Notes under the pieces: generated by a model
Seen by the model: the letters and a program-made list of their open reading frames with translations, nothing else
Database searches by the model: none
Told to the model about the DNA's origin: nothing
Made by a program: the position numbers and the translations under genes
In this document: in pieces, positions 51,731 to 62,989 of the stretch
Numbering within the stretch: position 1 is the first letter of the stretch
Layout of the letters: the number at the start of each line of letters is the position of its first letter
Assembly: GCA_009602725.1 (NCBI GenBank)
Contig: WELB01000025.1
Span: 994,678-1,058,677, forward strand
Origin: Spirogloea muscicola
Taxonomy: Eukaryota; Streptophyta; Zygnematophyceae; Spirogloeales; Spirogloeaceae
DNA: 64,000 nucleotides
Direction of reading: 5' to 3'

Positions 51731-54700
51731 ATGAGCAGAGTGGGTGCTTCTACCAACCCACTGATTCACCCTATTTCTATATTCAACAGGCACACCACTT
51801 GCTGGCGCTTGTCGGAGAGTTGCTGGCTCGACCTGCTCCAGCAGCTTGCACCGCGTGCTGTAACCTGCGGTCAAGAGCAGCAGAGCGAGCAGCCCGGCTC
51901 CAAAGCTGCCGAGTCGCTCGGTCAGTTGTACAGTATGCGCCTTGCCATCTCTCTGCATCGTTCTCTGGCTGGTGCTGTGCACTTGCGTGCAGGCCGCACC
52001 TTGTCGCTGGCTCCCAGTTTCCACACCGCGGGCAGGTCGCGCCTTGGCAGCTAGCTCTGGGTCTCGACAGGGCCACAATTTGCCGTCCTCTTCTTACTCC
52101 GATATGCTTTTGTAAACCAGAGATTACTGATTGTCCCATTTGCAGAAGTCACAAAAAGTATTTCGGTATTTCTGCAACAACCGGCCCTGTCCAACCTTGT
52201 TGAAGGGATTTGGGCTGACCTCTTACTAAGAATCTGCCCCTACACACAGTGTTACTGGTGTGTTGTCCTTGTGAGTTCAGCTGTAGAGGACTCAAGGATT
52301 ACGCGAACGGTGCGGGTAACGCAACACTTACAGGCATCCCTTACTTCAGAAGAGCCCTCTTTTATTCCACGAGGGGGTGAGCCCAAAAATCACTTAATAA
52401 GCAGCTTTTGAAAGGTGAAGCTTTCGAAGTGAAAGATGTTCCCCAAGTACTCCCGAAGGGGGGCAATGGCTGTGAAAAGGCCAGACCTTTAGTAATGAAG
52501 GACAGAGCACTTCGAACATTTACTGGGACCGTGGATGTCGGTGTTACAGGTTCAGTGGTGAGGCGACGCCTGATCCAACGACCCATGGAGCACTAGGAAA
52601 TCCTCAACTTATTCAAAGAAGAGTGTCATGCATATCCCGTTGATGGCTAATGTGTCGTTGGCAGAATAAACAGCTTCTCAAAGCACGGCAATAGCGGTTG
52701 GACTCAGAAAGCTGACCTGGCTTGATAAGTGGATTACTCAGGCCGTGCTTAACGAGCCGGGGATGGGGGACTTCTTCCAGATCAGAGAACGAGAGCCACG
52801 TCATCAATACGCGATCATGGAATAACGACAAGCACCAAAGCATGACATACAATTGCATTCATGGCTTTGATACTCTGAATTGTCTCACTGTAGGGTGGCG
52901 CTTGATGCTTTCAAAGACGGCTTGCCCGGGCCACCTGGGCTGCCACGTCGTAAACTCGGGTGCAGTTGATTCAGCCATACACGTGCTGGTATATACGAGG
53001 ACGCTGGCTCAGAGGACATATCTGGGCGGGCCCCTTGGCCCCTTCGAAGTTTCTGTGGCCCCAACGTACTTTGTTATTCTTTTCTCTGGGCTGGCCTCTC
53101 ACAGTCATCGCCCTCTACTGGAAGCGTCTTTCTCCTTGGGCCGAACTCTTCGAGCAGGCCCCTCGGGCTGTCCACGCCCTCGGGCCACCGCTCTCTGTGT
53201 GTGAGCAGATCCCGTCGTCGTCTATATAGAGGACAATGAGCCGGTGCGCACTCACTACCAATAGGGACCACCCATGCCAACTTCCTTGGTTACCTGCCAG
53301 CCTGCTTCTTTGGAGTCTGCCAGCACCATGATGGGCAGAAAGCGAGGAAGGAGCGCGGCAACCCGTCAGAAGAGAGCCGCTTCTGCATCGCCAAGCCCAG
53401 CTCGGTGATGGTGATACTTCTCTACCTGAACTCTTATATTGCTCTGAGCGAGCAGAAATAGTCAGTCCACAGCGGTCGCCGCCAGTCGCGTTCCAGCGTT
53501 CCGGCACCTTGCCGTCTCGCGCCACTACTCTGAGTTGCGCTGTGTCCAGCTCGAGGAAGCAGCCAACTTCCCCCGGTCGTCATCCTGGTGAGGCACTTCT
53601 CTCCGTTGCCTCCGTACTGTGACAAGCCTTTTCCTGCTACATTGACATTCTATGACCGCCTGGAGAAGTTTCCGGTCTCCAGGCATCTGTCAAGCCTTTC
53701 TCACGGGAGTGACAGTCCACTATGTGAATAACATTACAATCCGCTTAAACAATTCGTCTCACATCCAATAAGTCTGTGTGCAACCACAAGGCAATGTGCA
53801 AACATCGATTCCTACTATCCTTGCAGAATGATCTTCTTATAGTCGAGGGCAATGCATCTACTGCTTGCATATTTGCTCTTACATGTATGCTTGCATTCAC
53901 ACGAACCAAGATAAGCTGCGGGCTTGTTCAAAAAGTAAGCTTGGCCCGGCGGTCCAATGACTTCTCTTCATGGAGTCTCGTTAATGAGTTCTTGTCCACC
54001 ACATTTGACGAACTATCGCCACTTGCCTATCTGAAGTGGGTCGTTTGGCCAGTTCGCATCACTTTACTTGCACAGCAGAATCAAGTGAGCAAGGTCGTGT
54101 CAAGTAGGTTGTGGACCCTCGCTTGTGCTCCCAGGAAGCTTCAGCTTCAGCAGAGTACTCAATAATAGTCCTTGACTAGGACATTCGTTTGATCACTTAC
54201 TGTCCGTTGTCACTGTGATTTTAGTTGTCATTATTGGCCTCACATCAGACTGCCTATCCCGCAGAAAAGCAAACCGAATCTACTGCGAAAGAAAGGCAGC
54301 GCAAGAGTAGAGAATTGCCTTTTGAAGTATGTAACAAGTACACATGTGGCAAAATGCTCTGTCAATCCGTGTTTTAGTCGTACTTCACGATTAGATGACT
54401 CAGCCCCGGCCCTGCGCTCCCTGTAACCTCGATGAGGTGAATATTCACATTGTGTGTTGGGGCAGGCCGTCTGGCCTTTTGGCTCCCCACGTCCCCATGG
54501 CCAGTGTCGCCCAGGAACTGCATTTCTACCAATATCCATACCCCACATGATGGCCGACCGATTTTTGCCATGGCGAATATGAGTCAAAACTTGCGTCCTC
54601 ACTGCGCACATGGGACCTCCGATTTGCTTCAAGGGCCTCTCCTGAAGTGCCGCGTGCACCACGGTGGGTTGATGCGCCGATGCTTTTTCTGGCACAGCAA

Positions 54701-55060
54701 ATGCAGTATTCTCCCTACCGACACTGAGCTGAAGGTACCGTGCTCGCAACTCCCTTTACATCAGACCCACCCATTAGTCCACCTTATACATCTACCTGTG
54801 CAGCCACCTCAGCATCCTTGTCAGATTGTATGAGCCACCGGCGCAACATCGCACGAAAAGTGGCTTGCTGGAGCACAAGGCCAGACCCTTCAGTAGAGAT
54901 TTAGACAAGCCACTGTTCTTCGCTATGCTGTGATGACATGTGTGACAACACTGATCAAGCGTTGGATCTCAAGAAGGTCCAACACAATAGGACGAACGGC
55001 AATAGTGTCGTTGACACTCTGCACATCTGCTACTCGTCTGCTTCGTGACACATGAACTTC
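51731..55060 (+). repeat. Duplicated block Y, copy 2, with class F LINE
   Basis: The first 420 bases hold a class F LINE 3' end (WLDLLQQLAPRAVTCGQEQQ, YSMRLAISLHRSLAGAVHLR) without a clear terminal stop. The rest aligns with 10,066-13,170 as described for copy 1. A class D tail at 53,040-53,140 (GGGCTGGCCTCTCACAGTCA) is specific to this copy. A plus-strand frame at 53,776-54,165 (129 codons) is broken by indels in copy 1. CTATATAGAGGACAATGAG at 53,222 is TATA-like and aligned with copy 1. Confidence 0.8.
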
Positions 55061-56060
55061 TCTCAGCCACTTTATAGGAGCTTGAATAGCGGGCGCTGTG
55101 ACGCTAATTCAAACGTATTGGAGGCGCAGGAGAGTATTTCTGTGTTTGCATTACATTGGTCAATTCGTACTACTGTGGGGAGTTGAAACTGTTCAATCTG
55201 AGCAAGCAAGTCATGGAGGTCCTTATTCACGTCTTGCAGATACTGTCTAGCTTCAGGACGCTGGTAGTCCACGCGGCTTGAAGTTGCCCTGACCAACTTC
55301 AGCTAGAAGGTCCTTGGCATGCCGTTGGGAGGCCAAGCCAGAATGTGAAGCTAGTAAAGCAAAGGAACAAGCACCTCAGCGACTTGTCTACCACTGAGAC
55401 CATTCCTTGGTTTAGGAATGGCTTAAAAGACAGTCCCACAGGCATTCTTCATCAACCAACAGACGACATCCTTAGCAGCCAGAATCTGCTGGAAATAGCC
55501 AAATCTGCTATCTACACATTACTCAGCCAGCTCTGAAGTTCCTTCCATGAATGCAGGAGGTTGTCTAAGTAAAAGACATGGTACCCTCCTTCGTCATCCG
55601 CGGGCGGATTGTCCGCGACATCCATTACTGCAGGTGGTGCCTTCTGCACAACCCACTGAGCTCAATCCCAGAGCCAACGGTCCAAGACTTCTGAATGCTT
55701 AGGATGGCCAGAAATGCACTTGGTAGATACAGTCGACTGATTGGAGCACTAAGCGTCTACCTAGACTTGACTGATCGCAGGCTCACCTGGAAAAAGTTGC
55801 ATATGTAAGAGACGGTCCGCTTTTCGAGGGCTGGTATCGATCCTACGAAGGCAGAGAGGTGCATCCCAGTGGCCCCAACAACTTGGGCGGTCTCCCTTCC
55901 CAATGCAGTAGCTTTCGCAGCCTACAAAATAGACAGAGGCGCCCGATTGCATCAGCGACATTCGACTGCAGGCAATCAACGCTGGAGCGACCCTCTGCAG
56001 TTGACTAGCAATTGCCTGCTGAAAGAGAGTGCGCCTTGCCTTTCATCATTCTGAGGCATC
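55061..56060 (+). repeat. Diverged repeat block X, copy 4
   Basis: It aligns with the inverted copy at 20,030-20,560 best of all. The plus-strand frame 55,345-55,536 (63 codons) shares NKHLxxLSTTETIP, RNG and DSPTGIL with the inverted copy, without indels over about 150 bases. However, nonsynonymous changes outnumber synonymous ones, so it is not under clear protein constraint. The minus-strand frame 55,296-55,072 (74 codons) has YQRPEARQYLQDVNKDLHDL, partly like the same region of copy 2. Function unknown. Confidence 0.5.
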
Positions 56061-57360
56061 CATCCAAGCATATCAGGGAAAAGAGATGATCACACTCAAA
56101 GATTGACAACTTGGAAACCCATAGCCAGCTGACTGGCATTGAAGCATTTTGATGCCCAGAAGTGCTCACGTGATTCGCATTCTGGCTGAATGCAACTCAC
56201 CACGCAGGTCAAGATGACCATGAACTCCTGGACGCCGTCGTTTCTGTGCACCATTGGTGAGTTGGCCATGACGGTAGTGCTGCAAAACGACGCGGGGCGA
56301 GCTCGGGCGCGGAGCCAGCCGCGGAGCTCGCACCAGGGGCCTGCATTGTGAACGTGCAGGCATGGTAGCCAGAGGCGTGCCCGTCTACCGGCTTATGTGG
56401 CTCGGAGTAGACGCTGGCGAGTAGTGACCCGGCTTCGTTGCCGGGTCACTACGCGCCGGAGGGGATCCGCGAGCCGGGAGTGGCGCGCCGCCGGGCAGCG
56501 GCTGCAGGCGGGGGGCGCCACCAAGCGGGCGGGAGCAGCACTCGAGATTGGGAAAGGGGGAAAGGAAGCAGCTCTCCACCGCAAGAGAGAAGGCGCGCGG
56601 GGCGCATGAAAGGAAGGCAGTGGGCTGAGAGGGCCAGCCCAAAAAGGGGGAGCGGAGCGGGCGCGCACGCGCGGAGGTGTCGGAGCTTGTTGGAGTAAAG
56701 CCTCGCCGACCCATCCCCCTCCACTTCAACCCGCGGCAGCGGCGGGCCTCCCCTCTCTCCTCCTGCCGCGTGTAAAGTCAAAAGTCCCACGGCTTCTACG
56801 GGCGGGGCGCCCGCCCACTCCGGCTCCACAACGTTCGCTCCGACCCTCTTACAGCTCGCCACGTGTTCCGGAAGGGGCCTCGCGGAAGTAGCAGCCGGCG
56901 CGGCGACGGCGACGGTGAGGGGGGGGCCCTCCCTCCCCTCCCGGCGTTAAGGGAATGATTTCCCCGCATCGCTTCCCCGCCCTTCCCCCCCCTCTCTCCC
57001 GCCCGCCCGTCCGTGCGCCACCGCCGGCCGCCGACAGAGCCAGCCGGCGGCCGTCTCCGGGACCGCCATGTGGTGCACGCGCGAGGGCTACCGTCAGGAC
57101 GCGCGAGTGGCTCTTTCCGCCCAAGCTTCAGCGAGGGGGCCTCCTCGCGACGGTGGCTGCCTTCGGCACCGCTCCCAATCCTCACTGGGCGATCACTGTC
57201 TTCTTCGGCACCTCTCTTTTGGGGCGGCCGTCCCTCCCTCCCCCTTTCGCGCGGCCGCGGCTTCGCCCACCTCCCTTCCTTCACAAGCCCGTGGTACACA
57301 TCTTATGCTTGCCTGGGAACAGAAGTGACTTCTCCAAAGGAGCCGGGGGCTGCGTACGAA
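56061..57360 (+). repeat. GC-rich block Z, copy 4
   Basis: It holds the Z landmark GGCCATGACGGTAGTGCTGC at 56,265 and aligns, inverted, with 19,390-20,000. A reversed LINE hairpin (GGGCTGAGAGGGCCAGCCC) lies at 56,628-56,646 and a reversed class B end (GGCGCGCGGGGCGCATGAAA) at 56,592. The remainder to 57,360 is very GC-rich with compositional frames only. Confidence 0.45.
56421..56452. repeat. Perfect 13-bp hairpin
   Basis: GTAGTGACCCGGC (56,421-56,433) and its exact complement GCCGGGTCACTAC (56,440-56,452) flank a TTCGTT loop. The aligned position in the inverted copy (about 19,785-19,800) has only a weak version, so the palindrome formed or was completed in this copy. Confidence 0.9.
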
Positions 57361-57364
57361 AGAA

Positions 57365-57640
57365 ATGGCTCTCCTGAAGGGGGCAAGGGCTGTGAACAGC
57401 CAGCCCAACAATGAATGACAAAGTCAAAAGGGGCCGAACAGCGTGCTATTCCAGAGCTTTCCCGGTAGTATAGTCACTTTTAAGCTCTAGGGAGCAGCCG
57501 CAAGTCAGGGAGACAAGCCGCCGGAAGCAATCCCCTCGACGAAAGCCAGAGGCTGCAGCTAGAGCACGGGCAGCACCCAGATGCAAGGCGTGGGCCATGG
57601 ACAATGTGAATGGCCAGCCCAGAGAGAACGAACAAGTAGG
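57365..57640 (-). mobile_element. Class D RGY LINE 3' end, minus strand
   Basis: On the minus strand the codons for MAHALHLGAARALAAASGFR (57,605-57,545) and a shifted terminal peptide (GACTTGCGGCTGCTCCCTAG, near 57,495) lead into a class D tail (GGGCTGGCTGTTCACAGCCC, 57,386-57,405). A further reversed hairpin lies at 57,600-57,625. Confidence 0.78.
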
Positions 57641-57894
57641 TATGGCCCTCATGGCCACCCCCATCACTCCTCACTCAGTGCAAGCTTTTCACCTCACCCT
57701 CAGCCCGCGCCCTCCCTCCAGTCCCTCCCTCCCTGCGCGGCACCCGTCGGCGGAGCAGCGCCCCTCCCGCCGCCGCGCAGGCCGGCCCCCTCGCGCTCGC
57801 CTATCACGGGCAGCCCGAGATCCGCGGCCACGTGATTTTTGTCACGAGTGGCTGGGTGGTTCGCGCTTGCCAACCGCTGTGGAGCCTGTTGGCT
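57641..57894. other. GC-rich, no recognised gene
   Basis: No recognised feature. The sequence is C-rich from 57,690 to 57,800. Confidence 0.4.
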
Positions 57895-58205
57895 CCTTCA
57901 GACCTTGTCCAGTCCTATGGCCTGGCCTGGCCTTTCTTTGGCTCATGCGGTCCACGCGCGGGCTGGCCGTGCTATGGCTGCTGCTTCCGGGTCTCGGCAA
58001 AGGGCCGCTTCTCCTGCTCCGAGTTACTCTGATCCGCTGTTGCTCACACGTGGATACTGAGCAGCCATCTGCATCTCCCTCTGCACCATCTTGCACTTTG
58101 TAGTGTAGTCCTTTTTCAGCACCTCTTTCTTTGGCTTTGAACATTGTCCATTCTTTTTGGGTTGGCTTTGCCAGCCCCTCTTCTCAATGGGCGAGCACCT
58201 TCTTC
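57895..58205 (+). mobile_element. Class T1 RGY LINE 3' end, reference copy
   Basis: SLAHAVHARAGRAMAAASGS and SYSDPLLLTRGY-stop (58,060) are followed by the whole T1 tail: CATCTGCATCTCCCTCTGCA, GTAGTGTAGTCC, CTTTGAACATTGTCCATTC, hairpin GGGTTGGCTTTGCCAGCCCC and CTCAATGGGCGAGCAC. It links the T1 tail to its coding class and serves as the empty-site partner for the 34,709-34,740 insert. Confidence 0.88.
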
Positions 58206-58720
58206 TTTCCAAGCCACCAGTCAACCTGGCCGCGCCTTCTTCTTTTGGAGCCTATTCCTTCAGACCTTGTCCAATCTTTGGGCTGGCCTTTCTCAGCCAC
58301 CAGTCAATCTGGCCGCGCTTTCTTCTTTTGGAGGCTGTTTCTTCTGAAGAAACAGCTCTTACAATTCACGGCAATGGCTGTGAGAGGACAGCCCCAAGGA
58401 ACGAATCTTCCATAGATGGGCGATGGCTGTGATGGATAAATCTGAGGGCTGGCTTCTCTCAGCCCTTGCCTTCCTTGCGGCCCTTTCGGACCTTGTTCTC
58501 TGTCGGCCTATTTCTGGGCTGGTCAATCTTAGCCATCGCCCTGGCTTGTCCAGCCCCTATCCTCACTGGGCGAGCCCTTTCTTTCTTATGAAAGAGTCCT
58601 CCTCTCTCTTGGGCTGGCCTCTCGCAACTACTGCCGGTACGTTGCAGAGCCCTCTTTCATGGAATAGCTGCTTCTCTTCTCCCAGCCCTCGCACTCAGTG
58701 AAAGTGCTGCTTCTGTCGGG
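58205..58720 (+). mobile_element. Run of LINE tails, mainly T2
   Basis: A T2 half-tail (AAGCCACCAGTCAACCTGGC, 58,208) precedes a full T2 tail (58,255-58,335, hairpin GGGCTGGCCTTTCTCAGCC). After a reversed class D tail (58,360-58,400) follow plus-strand hairpins near 58,446-58,465, 58,513-58,540, 58,548-58,575 (class A half-tail with CTCACTGGGCGAGCCC), 58,607-58,625 and 58,715-58,740. Spacing is 50-100 bases. Hardly any coding sequence remains. Confidence 0.72.
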
Positions 58721-58869
58721 CTGGCCTTACCACACCCTTCGCCCCTCGGAAAGCGTGAGGCCTCAGCGGCGGGCTTCCTCGAAAAGCCGGCCGCGCTCGA
58801 CTGCCCAATGCCTGTCGGAGATCGTCGCGGGTCGGCGCGCGCGGCTCCCGGCCCCGGGCCGCGGAAGGG

Positions 58870-58915
58870 AAATATAAAGAAATGGAGGGCCTGTGTGGCC
58901 AAGTACACGGGCGTT
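58870..58915 (-). mobile_element. Solo class C tail, minus strand
   Basis: GAAATGGAGGGCCTGTGTGG followed by CCAAGTACACGGGCG is a reversed, truncated class C tail. Confidence 0.65.
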
Positions 58916-58959
58916 AGGCGATCTGCTACTGCGCTTTAGCTAAAAGAGCAGCTGTGTGG

Positions 58960-59215
58960 TCTTGATTGTAGCGATGTCCAGCCCCCTGCTCAGGCTAGTG
59001 TCTTGCACCAGAAAGCTGGGCGAGCTCTAGTTGGTGGCAGAAGGGCTCCGTTTCTGGCATCTAGTATTCATGCATCGACTAGTGACCTTTCTGTTTTGAC
59101 TCGTGGCTATTGAGCGGGTCAATCTGCTGTAGGTTATGTGAATCTTTAGATGTGCTTGCCTTTGTACTTGGCCATTTGGCCTACATTTGTTTCTAGTACA
59201 CGGAATTACCTCCAG
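58960..59215 (+). mobile_element. Class C RGY LINE 3' end
   Basis: It starts at CCCTGCTCAGGCTAGTG, runs through the codons for HQKAGRAL and TSDLSVLTRGY-stop (59,113), and ends with a full class C tail (CTTTGTACTTGGCCATTTGG, AGTACACGGAATTACC). It is nearly identical to 9,515-9,735, so this class was active fairly recently. Confidence 0.85.
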
Positions 59216-60080
59216 ACCTTGTCGTCCTTCTTTACGCTCCTTGCGCTCACTCCTTGCGCTTTCTCTAGCCCCTTGAATTTTTATTCATTCTTATGTAGGG
59301 CTGGCCTCTCCTAGCCACCGCCCTCTCCTCGAAGCGTCCTTTCTTCTCTACGCTAGCCTTTCACAGCTTCTTCTTCCTTCAGCTTTTTCTTCTTTACCCT
59401 GTCTTGCAGAAGCTGCTTCTCCTTTTGAGAAGTAGTTTTGTCCTCTTTGGCGCACAAACTCGAGGGCGACTTTGTGGGCTGGCATTTCCCGCCCTCATGC
59501 CCTTTAGGTGCGGCAACTTCCTCTTACTTAGCTCAGCTGAGTAGCGGTTACTGCGCAGGCAACATTAGTGGCCTCCACGTTTTTCCGACTCGTTTGGCCT
59601 TCCTTTCATTTCTTGCGCACTGCGTGCCTTCTCTCTTTCCTCTGAGTCTTAGTCATGAGCAAAATTGCCCACGGGGGATAAGATACAGTTGTACCGGGAT
59701 GTTCTTGCCAAGCGGGGGCTATGGCTGTGACAGGGCAGCCCAAGTGAAGACGCTTCCAGGAGAGGCGGTGGTTGTGAGAGGCCAGCCCAGAAAGAAGATC
59801 ATCGAGTTCATCCTAAAAGGTATGAACTAGGTCCGAAGGGGCCACTTAGCGCTAAACCACGCAGGTATGCAAGTGGCTGACATGAATGGCTGCATACTTA
59901 TCAGTTGACAGGGGGGTGGCCTCCTTAGGGGGTGCTCCTGCGCCTTGCGGCCCCTTCAGACCTTGTTGAATCCAATTTCCCTTACGAATTTTTCCTGGGC
60001 TGGCGGATCGCAGGCATCGCCCTTTACTAGAATTTACTGGATTGGCTCTCACAGCCTCTGCCTTATGAGCTATTCCTTTC
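59216..60080. mobile_element. Mixed cluster of class D tails
   Basis: Plus-strand tails with hairpins lie near 59,299-59,320 (GGGCTGGCCTCTCCTAGCC), 59,474-59,495 and 59,997-60,020 (GGGCTGGCGGATCGCAGG). Minus-strand tails lie near 59,716-59,742 and 59,768-59,790. The first follows a class C tail without spacer. Confidence 0.65.
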
Positions 60081-60625
60081 GGTTGCCCTGTCATACGCTG
60101 GGCCCCGTACGCCGCTGAGAACCTAGAAGTCCGCGGAATTCCCAGCTGACTGCACTCCAGGTCGTGGCGCAGCCGCCAGAGCGGAGTGGCGGCGGCGGGC
60201 CACCACCGCCACCGCCAACCACCACCACCCGCCCCCCATCGCCAGTCAGAATGACCCACCTAGAGGCTGTGAAAAACGGGCAAAACAAGGACTGCGCTGC
60301 CTTCCATGCGGGCTGCAAGGAGGGGAGTTGCTGGAGGATTCAGTTTTTGACGAGAGTGCCGCCACAGGACGGAGGCAGCTGAGAAGGCAGTGTGAAAGAG
60401 CTGACCTTCACATCGCCCTTGCGCCGGCTAGGTCCGCGCACCTTTTATTTGTGCCACGGACATGTGGAGCTCGGGTAGCCAAGGGGCAAGCAGACGCCTC
60501 GCTGTTTCCCTTTACTCACACCGTCTTCTCGACTTCTCACGAGGCCTCCACTGAGCGCCTGACCTATTGTGGCTGATGAGCCTTCTCATAGCCTGAGGGT
60601 CCTGAGTACCTAGCACACTCTTCCA
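60081..60625. other. Upstream region of the host gene
   Basis: No LINE tails and no clear TATA box. A CCACC/GCC-rich tract covers 60,185-60,240. It should contain the promoter of the gene that starts at 60,626, but I see no specific element. Confidence 0.35.
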
Positions 60626-62810
60626 ATGGGCAACCCCTTCAGCAGACCAGCGGAGACTGTAGGTAGAGCTATCAACGACTCTGCTGATCAACTCAACGGA
60701 ACAGCACAGACTGTAGGTAGAGCTATCATCGACTCTGCTGACAAGCTCAACGGAACAGCCTCATGGGCCGCTGGTATGGCTGTCTGCTCGCTTCATTCGA
60801 AGAGGTTGCCCAGTCGACAAACCAATGTGGAATGCAGTGCCTCCACCTTTGGCTCTTATGCAACTTGACGACACATCTAGTACTCACACGAGCTGCCCTT
60901 CCTGTGCAGCCCGATTCGGGGAGTCAACGGAAGCAGCAAAAGCTACAATGGCACAGATGAATGTTGCGGCCAATGCCATTTCCAGTGCAGCCACTCATAC
61001 TGAAGCAGCCGCATATTCGGCTCAGGTTGCTTGCACCAAGGCTGGTGATGCAAGCAATGCCATAGAAAAACTAGCCAACACAACAGCATCAGTGGTGGGA
61101 GAGCTTGGACCAAGGCTTAGTACGGCATTCGATGGAGCATCTTCAACTTTTGGTTCTATTCAGGATTCTGTCAACCAGATCACACCACAGGCAGCCTCGA
61201 CTTTGGAGACGGTCCAAAAGTCTGTCCAGGACTTGACGCCCACTGCACAAAGTGCACTGCACTCGTTGAGTGCCACAAGCGAGGCAGTGGGACAAAACAT
61301 TCCAGCCTTGGTGCAAAGCTGTCAGGTCATTAGTTTGGCAAGCCTGCTTTTGCTTGTTGACTCAAGTGCTGCTTGCTGCATTATTGGCACGCTTGATCTA
61401 GTATACAGGTTGTGCTCACACTAGGCACAAACCGCTGTTGGAAGCAACAGAAAGTCATGAATCTCATGGTCTGTATGGTCCTAGCCTCGGACGAACTTTT
61501 CTGTTGGATACATTTGTGTTGCTTGACAAATTGCTTTGTCAGTGTTCCTTGACTAATCGCTATGTTTCTCTTCAGGCTGCAGCTGTAGCAACTGTCGCAG
61601 GCGCTGCAGCTCTGGCTAGTACAGCTCAGAGTCTGAAAACGATTGCTGTGAACTCTACGAAATTGGTTGCTACGAAAGAGGCCAGCTTGGTCTTCCGAGC
61701 AGCTGATAGAGTTTCCAACAGAGCAGGCGGTTTCTTCAAGGCTTTGAAGGATGTCCAGCATGGTATATTCATCCCTGCTACTGACCATGCTTACTTGATG
61801 TGCTGCGACGACTTCACCAAAGAAATGGAAGAGCGTCACTTTGCAAGGTAAGGTGCAACACATCTCACGAATGGCACACTGCCACCTCACACTACGCGAT
61901 CCAATCATTCGTGCTGTGCTTTCAGTACAATGCATTACCCAGAAATCCTGGCCCGCTTCTCACTCTATGTAAAGGCTTTGCAGCGATCCAGTCTAGCTGA
62001 CAATCCAAGGTTCAGTGACTCTTCTCTGTCGTCAGGCTGGGCCATGAGTCATTGAAGACACGAATGAAAATGTGCGTCATATGCTGCAGGACACTTAATG
62101 AAGCAATACAGAAGGTCAAGGCAATGCGCCGAAGTGGTGTGCTGCTAGAAGAGAAGGAGGTTGCCTACCATCGCGATGTCATTGTTGCCACCTGTGATAA
62201 AGACATCATCGAGATGCCAGAAGGGTTGGGTCGCTTTATAATCTGTGGCAGCACTGACTTGCATGGACAGCCTTACATCCAGCTGAAGGGGATAATTTGT
62301 GACATGGACAAGTCTGGTGCACCAATGGGGAAAGTTATGAATCTAGGATGGCAACCTCAACATGCTGCACTGGAGGTGGTCTTCAACTTGCTTACCTTGA
62401 TTTACAATTGCCATACACACGTGTAGTATTTTGGATCAGGTGTACGTATTTGTCTGCTCGTCCCAAGAACGCAGAGATGAAGAAACCTGAACTCCTCAAG
62501 GAACATATCTTGACCTGACCGTCCAATATCTGTTTGTCATACTCTTCTGAAGGGAGCAATGTGGTCTGGAGCTGGAGCCGTACTTGGAGGTGCCTCGCAG
62601 GCAATTTCTATAAAGTTGTTGGGCACAGGGTTGATCAAGCTTGCACTCAGATCCTGCCTAGTTAGTGTACTTCCAGGATATGGCATAGTGATAACAGGAA
62701 CAGGTTTGTTGGGATTTGCTTTCTGGGCGTGCAAGGTGCCAAAACACAAGCAGGTGGAGAGAGGGCTGTTCCATGGCGGCAATCCTTTACCAGTATGCGA
62801 AGCGAGTTGA
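60626..62810 (+). CDS. Six-exon host gene, unknown membrane-associated protein, 487 aa
   Basis: Exons: 60,626-60,773, 60,910-61,325, 61,576-61,847, 61,926-62,009, 62,090-62,375 and 62,553-62,810. All introns are GT-AG (136, 250, 78, 80 and 177 nt) and all phases match, giving one frame of 487 codons; the joins at exons 1-2, 3-4 and 4-5 split codons. The start MGNPFSRP fits an N-myristoylation signal (Gly2, Ser6). Residues 11-27 and 29-45 are a tandem repeat (TVGRAINDSADQLNGTA and a near twin). Residues 51-188 are Ala/Ser/Thr-rich and probably helical. Residues 189-213 (AAAVATVAGAAALASTAQ) are mildly hydrophobic. The middle holds EEKEVAYHRDVIVATCDKD and GQPYIQLKGIICDMDKSG. Residues 409-462 look like one or two membrane segments, followed by KVPKHKQ. 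I recognise no family. Codon use is balanced and unlike the GC-rich LINEs. The last acceptor (CTTCTGAAG) is the weakest point of the model. A TGTAA, the usual green-algal poly-A signal, occurs at 63,047. Confidence 0.72.
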
Positions 62811-62989
62811 GTGCGAGCTAAGCCACCAAGATTAGTAATGACTATAATAACACAGTGATACAGCTGGGCTGGGAACCCACTGACTCAGCCCAGTGGTCAA
62901 CTAAAGTGCTTTTCTTTGTCAAGAGCGCACCAGTACATCGGACTCATTCATTCCGAAGCCAACAACTCTCAATGTTACTGAGGCGAGCG
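62811..62989. other. Downstream flank of host gene
   Basis: Probable 3' untranslated region; no other feature seen. Confidence 0.4.

Noticed and set aside
55345-55536. Conserved protein exon shared with the inverted copy near 20.4 kb
   Set aside because: The frame is shared for about 50 codons, but amino-acid-changing differences dominate and the inverted copy has an in-frame stop.
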